A stretch of DNA of 6,445 nt from an uncultured Ignavibacteria bacterium (GTDB lineage: Bacteria > Bacteroidota > Ignavibacteria > Kapaibacteriales > UBA2268). The DNA lies in contig CAIWET010000639.1 in the NCBI GenBank assembly GCA_903911805.1, positions 1-6,445 on the forward strand. The letters run 5' to 3'. The notes under the pieces are model-generated. The model was not told the origin of the DNA, searched no databases, and saw nothing but the letters and a program-made list of their open reading frames with translations. This document shows positions 5,107 through 6,445 of this stretch, piece by piece (position 1 is the first letter of the stretch; each line of letters begins with the position of its first letter). Both the position numbers and the translations under genes were made by a program.

Positions 5107-5700
5107 TCATTTTTCCACCCAATTCAACCAAATTAGCTGATTAATAAATTCTACTCCATTAATTCTGCAAATATCCATAGTATGACCAGTTCCACCTTTA
5201 TTTGGATTGTCTAAATCTTCATAAAAAATCGCAAAGTTAGCTGGTTTAATATCAGAAGTACCAAGCACCTTTATAGTATCACGAATTATATATGCAGCTT
5301 TTAATGTTATTCGATTCTTTTCACCTTCAACAAATTTATCAATCAATTTTTCAGTTTTATTATTTCTTTTGGATTGATAAATTACCTCGGGCTCTTTTGC
5401 CAAATTTATTTCATCTAGTGAATATGTTATATAATCATATTCCTTATTCTTTCTATGTCCAGAATATGGAGTAATAACTTCAAATCTTGAGCTATCAACT
5501 GATGTAACTCCTTGTGCAAAATATGAATCTGCACCATCAGCATTACCACTCCTAAATGTAATATATTTGGATTTCTCAGCTAATAAAGAACCAAGCTTGA
5601 TTAACTTTGCTTTATCACTATCAATTACTATTCTTTTGCCTTCCAAAAGGACAATTGAACCCTCGAAATCGTATTTATTTATAAATTCTTCTAATTCCAT
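5107..5700 (-). CDS. SLOG-superfamily (YpsA/DprA-like Rossmann) protein
   Basis: This 197-aa protein has the hallmarks of the SLOG nucleotide-binding superfamily, closest by eye to stand-alone 'FRSGGAxGAD' proteins found in phages and mobile DNA. Strand-loop ITFRSGNADGADSYFAQGV (about 47-65) is the Gly-rich ligand loop. FEVITPY (73-79) is the next strand. A variable, charged middle segment spans about 82-130. IKPANFAIFYED (151-162) and GGTGHTMDICRINGVEFINQL (169-189) form the second half of the binding site. Family members bind nucleotides or nucleotide-derived signals, and some act in DNA uptake, cytokinin-type hydrolysis or phage conflict; the ligand here is unknown. There is no signal peptide. 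The start is supported by AAGGA about 5 nt upstream of ATG at 5700. A strong hairpin sits only ~30 bp upstream, after the repeat-protein gene, so expression may depend on read-through or a separate promoter. Confidence 0.8.
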   Translation of the reverse strand: MELEEFINKYDFEGSIVLLEGKRIVIDSDKAKLIKLGSLLAEKSKYITFRSGNADGADSYFAQGVTSVDSSRFEVITPYSGHRKNKEYDYITYSLDEINLAKEPEVIYQSKRNNKTEKLIDKFVEGEKNRITLKAAYIIRDTIKVLGTSDIKPANFAIFYEDLDNPNKGGTGHTMDICRINGVEFINQLIWLNWVEK

Positions 5701-5731
5701 AAATTCCTTTTTTAGAGTTTTAAAAAATATA

Positions 5732-5769
5732 AAGAGGGGAGAGGCATTGTTGGAAATGCCCCATCTCTT
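5732..5769 (-). terminator. Hairpin terminator/attenuator after the repeat-protein gene
   Basis: On the minus strand AAGAG (5769-5765) pairs with CTCTT (5736-5732), and GGCATT (5760-5755) pairs with AATGCC (5748-5743) around a 6-nt loop. An asymmetric internal bulge lies between the two stems. It is followed by TATATTTTTT. It begins 9 bp after the repeat-protein stop codon, the expected place for an intrinsic terminator, and ends about 31 bp before the SLOG gene start. It is by far the most GC-rich element of the intergenic DNA here. Confidence 0.7.
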
Positions 5770-5778
5770 ACAAAAACA

Positions 5779-6345
5779 TTACCATCTAGAACAATCGTCT
5801 CCTTTAGCGGTCATAGCAACTATCGGATCAATATCTTTTTTGAGCTTGTTCTTAATCTTCATTGGCAATGCACGATTATTCGCAAGGTCATTTCTGATAG
5901 CTGGATCTTGATGATCAATAAAAAAAGACAAAATAAAATCAGATGAGCAATTTGTAAAATCTTCAAAATTTGAAGCAATGATTGAATCTAAATCTTTATT
6001 CTTTAAAGATATAATTCTTTCAATTTGCTCATCATTGATTAATTTACGATTATCACGATCTCTTATTATTTGCTCAATAACATCTGGATAATCATCATTG
6101 AGTAAGCTAAAGATAATATTTTCTGGTAAACCGTCTTTTCTGGCAACAGATTCTCTGATATCAGAACAACTAGAGCGAGCGCAAAGGTTATAAAAACCTT
6201 CAAATTCTTGTGAATACTCTCTTGGTAAATCGCTAATAATTCTGCTAAGAACTTCATAGCCTACAAAGATTTCAAGATCTTCGTTTAAAGTAATTTTTGT
6301 GCTAATTTGCACTTTTTTCAATAAATCAGCATTTTGGCTTTTCAT
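5779..6345 (-). CDS. LRV/HEAT-like helical repeat protein
   Basis: This 188-aa protein is built of ~26-30-residue helical repeats resembling the leucine-rich repeat variant (LRV) or HEAT-like class. The recurring 'D-P-x-(I/V)-R-x-x-(L/V)-A' helix start appears at about 61 (SDIRESVARKDGLPENI), 88 (DVIEQIIRDRDNRKL), 118 (DLDSIIASN), 147 (DPAIRNDLANNRALPMKI) and 173 (DPIVAMTA). An 'LP' turn falls in the first and fourth. Such repeats form a curved solenoid for protein or nucleic-acid binding, and no catalytic motif is seen. The N-terminal ~55 residues are different in character. Four cysteines (55, 60, 133, 185) are present; some LRV proteins carry an iron-sulfur cluster, but the spacing here does not show one. 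The start is well supported by AGGAG 6-7 nt upstream. It is followed by a terminator and then by the SLOG gene in the same direction. Confidence 0.75.
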   Translation of the reverse strand: MKSQNADLLKKVQISTKITLNEDLEIFVGYEVLSRIISDLPREYSQEFEGFYNLCARSSCSDIRESVARKDGLPENIIFSLLNDDYPDVIEQIIRDRDNRKLINDEQIERIISLKNKDLDSIIASNFEDFTNCSSDFILSFFIDHQDPAIRNDLANNRALPMKIKNKLKKDIDPIVAMTAKGDDCSRW

Positions 6346-6357
6346 AGGAACTCCTAT
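6344..6357. promoter_or_regulatory. Inverted repeat covering the RBS and start codon of the repeat-protein gene
   Basis: ATAGGA (6344-6349) and TCCTAT (6352-6357) are a perfect 6-bp dyad with a 2-bp centre. On the minus strand it contains the AGGAG ribosome binding site and the first bases of the ATG. It could be an operator or translational control site, but the self-complementarity of an AGGA-type site plus the start makes chance plausible. Confidence 0.25.
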
Positions 6358-6393
6358 TGTTTTTTGTTTTTAATTATGTTTGAATTACAAATA

Positions 6394-6401
6394 CAAAATT
6401 A
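6394..6401 (-). promoter_or_regulatory. Candidate Bacteroidetes-type -7 element for the repeat-protein gene
   Basis: On the minus strand 6401-6394 reads TAATTTTG, an exact match to the Bacteroidetes -7 consensus TAnnTTTG, about 50 bp upstream of the start codon. A TTTTGACA segment lies further upstream, but its spacing (more than 25 bp) is too long for the usual -33 box, so only half of the promoter is supported. The rest of 6346-6445 is AT-rich leader with no other feature seen. Confidence 0.3.
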
Positions 6402-6445
6402 AGGTTTAATGCGACGTAATGTGTCATGTCAAAATATATTTACAA

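Noticed and set aside
5292..5474. Plus-strand open frame inside the SLOG gene
   Set aside because: It is a shadow of a gene with clear SLOG motifs.
5567..5911. Plus-strand 114-codon open frame spanning the gap between the SLOG and repeat-protein genes
   Set aside because: It crosses two well-supported minus-strand genes and their terminator, and its product is low-complexity with no recognisable domain.
6066..6257. Minus-strand 63-codon open frame in another frame of the repeat-protein gene
   Set aside because: It overlaps fully with the gene carrying the repeat pattern and has no RBS support.
1..6445. CRISPR array, tRNA, rRNA, insertion sequence or integrase
   Set aside because: No regularly spaced repeats, cloverleaf sequences or transposase motifs were seen; the only long repeat is the regulator-tail pair.

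Overview
The window is strongly AT-rich chromosomal DNA. It probably comes from a Bacteroidota or wider FCB-group bacterium. The evidence is a secreted protein ending in what looks like a type IX secretion (T9SS type A) sorting domain, a LytTR response regulator, AT-rich leaders with few strong Shine-Dalgarno sites, and a near-match to the Bacteroidetes -7 element TAnnTTTG. No rRNA, tRNA, CRISPR array or insertion sequence was seen.

Left third, plus strand (1-2160): the 3' end of a sensor histidine kinase gene overlaps a LytTR-type response regulator gene. An 89-bp gap follows, then a gene for an exported class I glutamine amidotransferase-like protein (BPL_N type) with an intact Cys/His/Glu triad and a C-terminal sorting domain. 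Immediately downstream lies a degraded second copy of the last ~90 bp of the regulator gene (2197-2288). Next come a weak hairpin and a 25-codon open frame that may be another gene remnant, so 2161-2419 looks like a junction of broken genes.

Middle (2420-5097): on the minus strand, four closely packed genes read from 4365 down to 2420. They encode a very acidic 116-aa protein, an N-formylglutamate amidohydrolase-family protein (8-bp overlap), a 62-aa probable antitoxin, and a zeta-toxin/COG4185-type P-loop kinase (1-bp TAATG overlap). Diverging from them across a 94-bp leader with a 19-bp dyad is a VapBC toxin-antitoxin pair, also joined by TAATG.

Right third, minus strand (5107-6345): a SLOG (YpsA/DprA-like Rossmann) protein lies downstream of an LRV/HEAT-like repeat protein. 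A strong hairpin, probably a terminator or attenuator, separates them. VapC and the SLOG gene converge with a 9-bp gap.

Overall the window reads as a signalling locus abutting an accessory island of toxin-antitoxin and conflict-type genes. The most novel candidates are the overlapping acidic-protein/amidohydrolase pair between two toxin-antitoxin modules, the SLOG plus repeat-protein pair, and the duplicated regulator tail behind the secreted amidotransferase gene. Functions come from motif reading alone; no database search was run.
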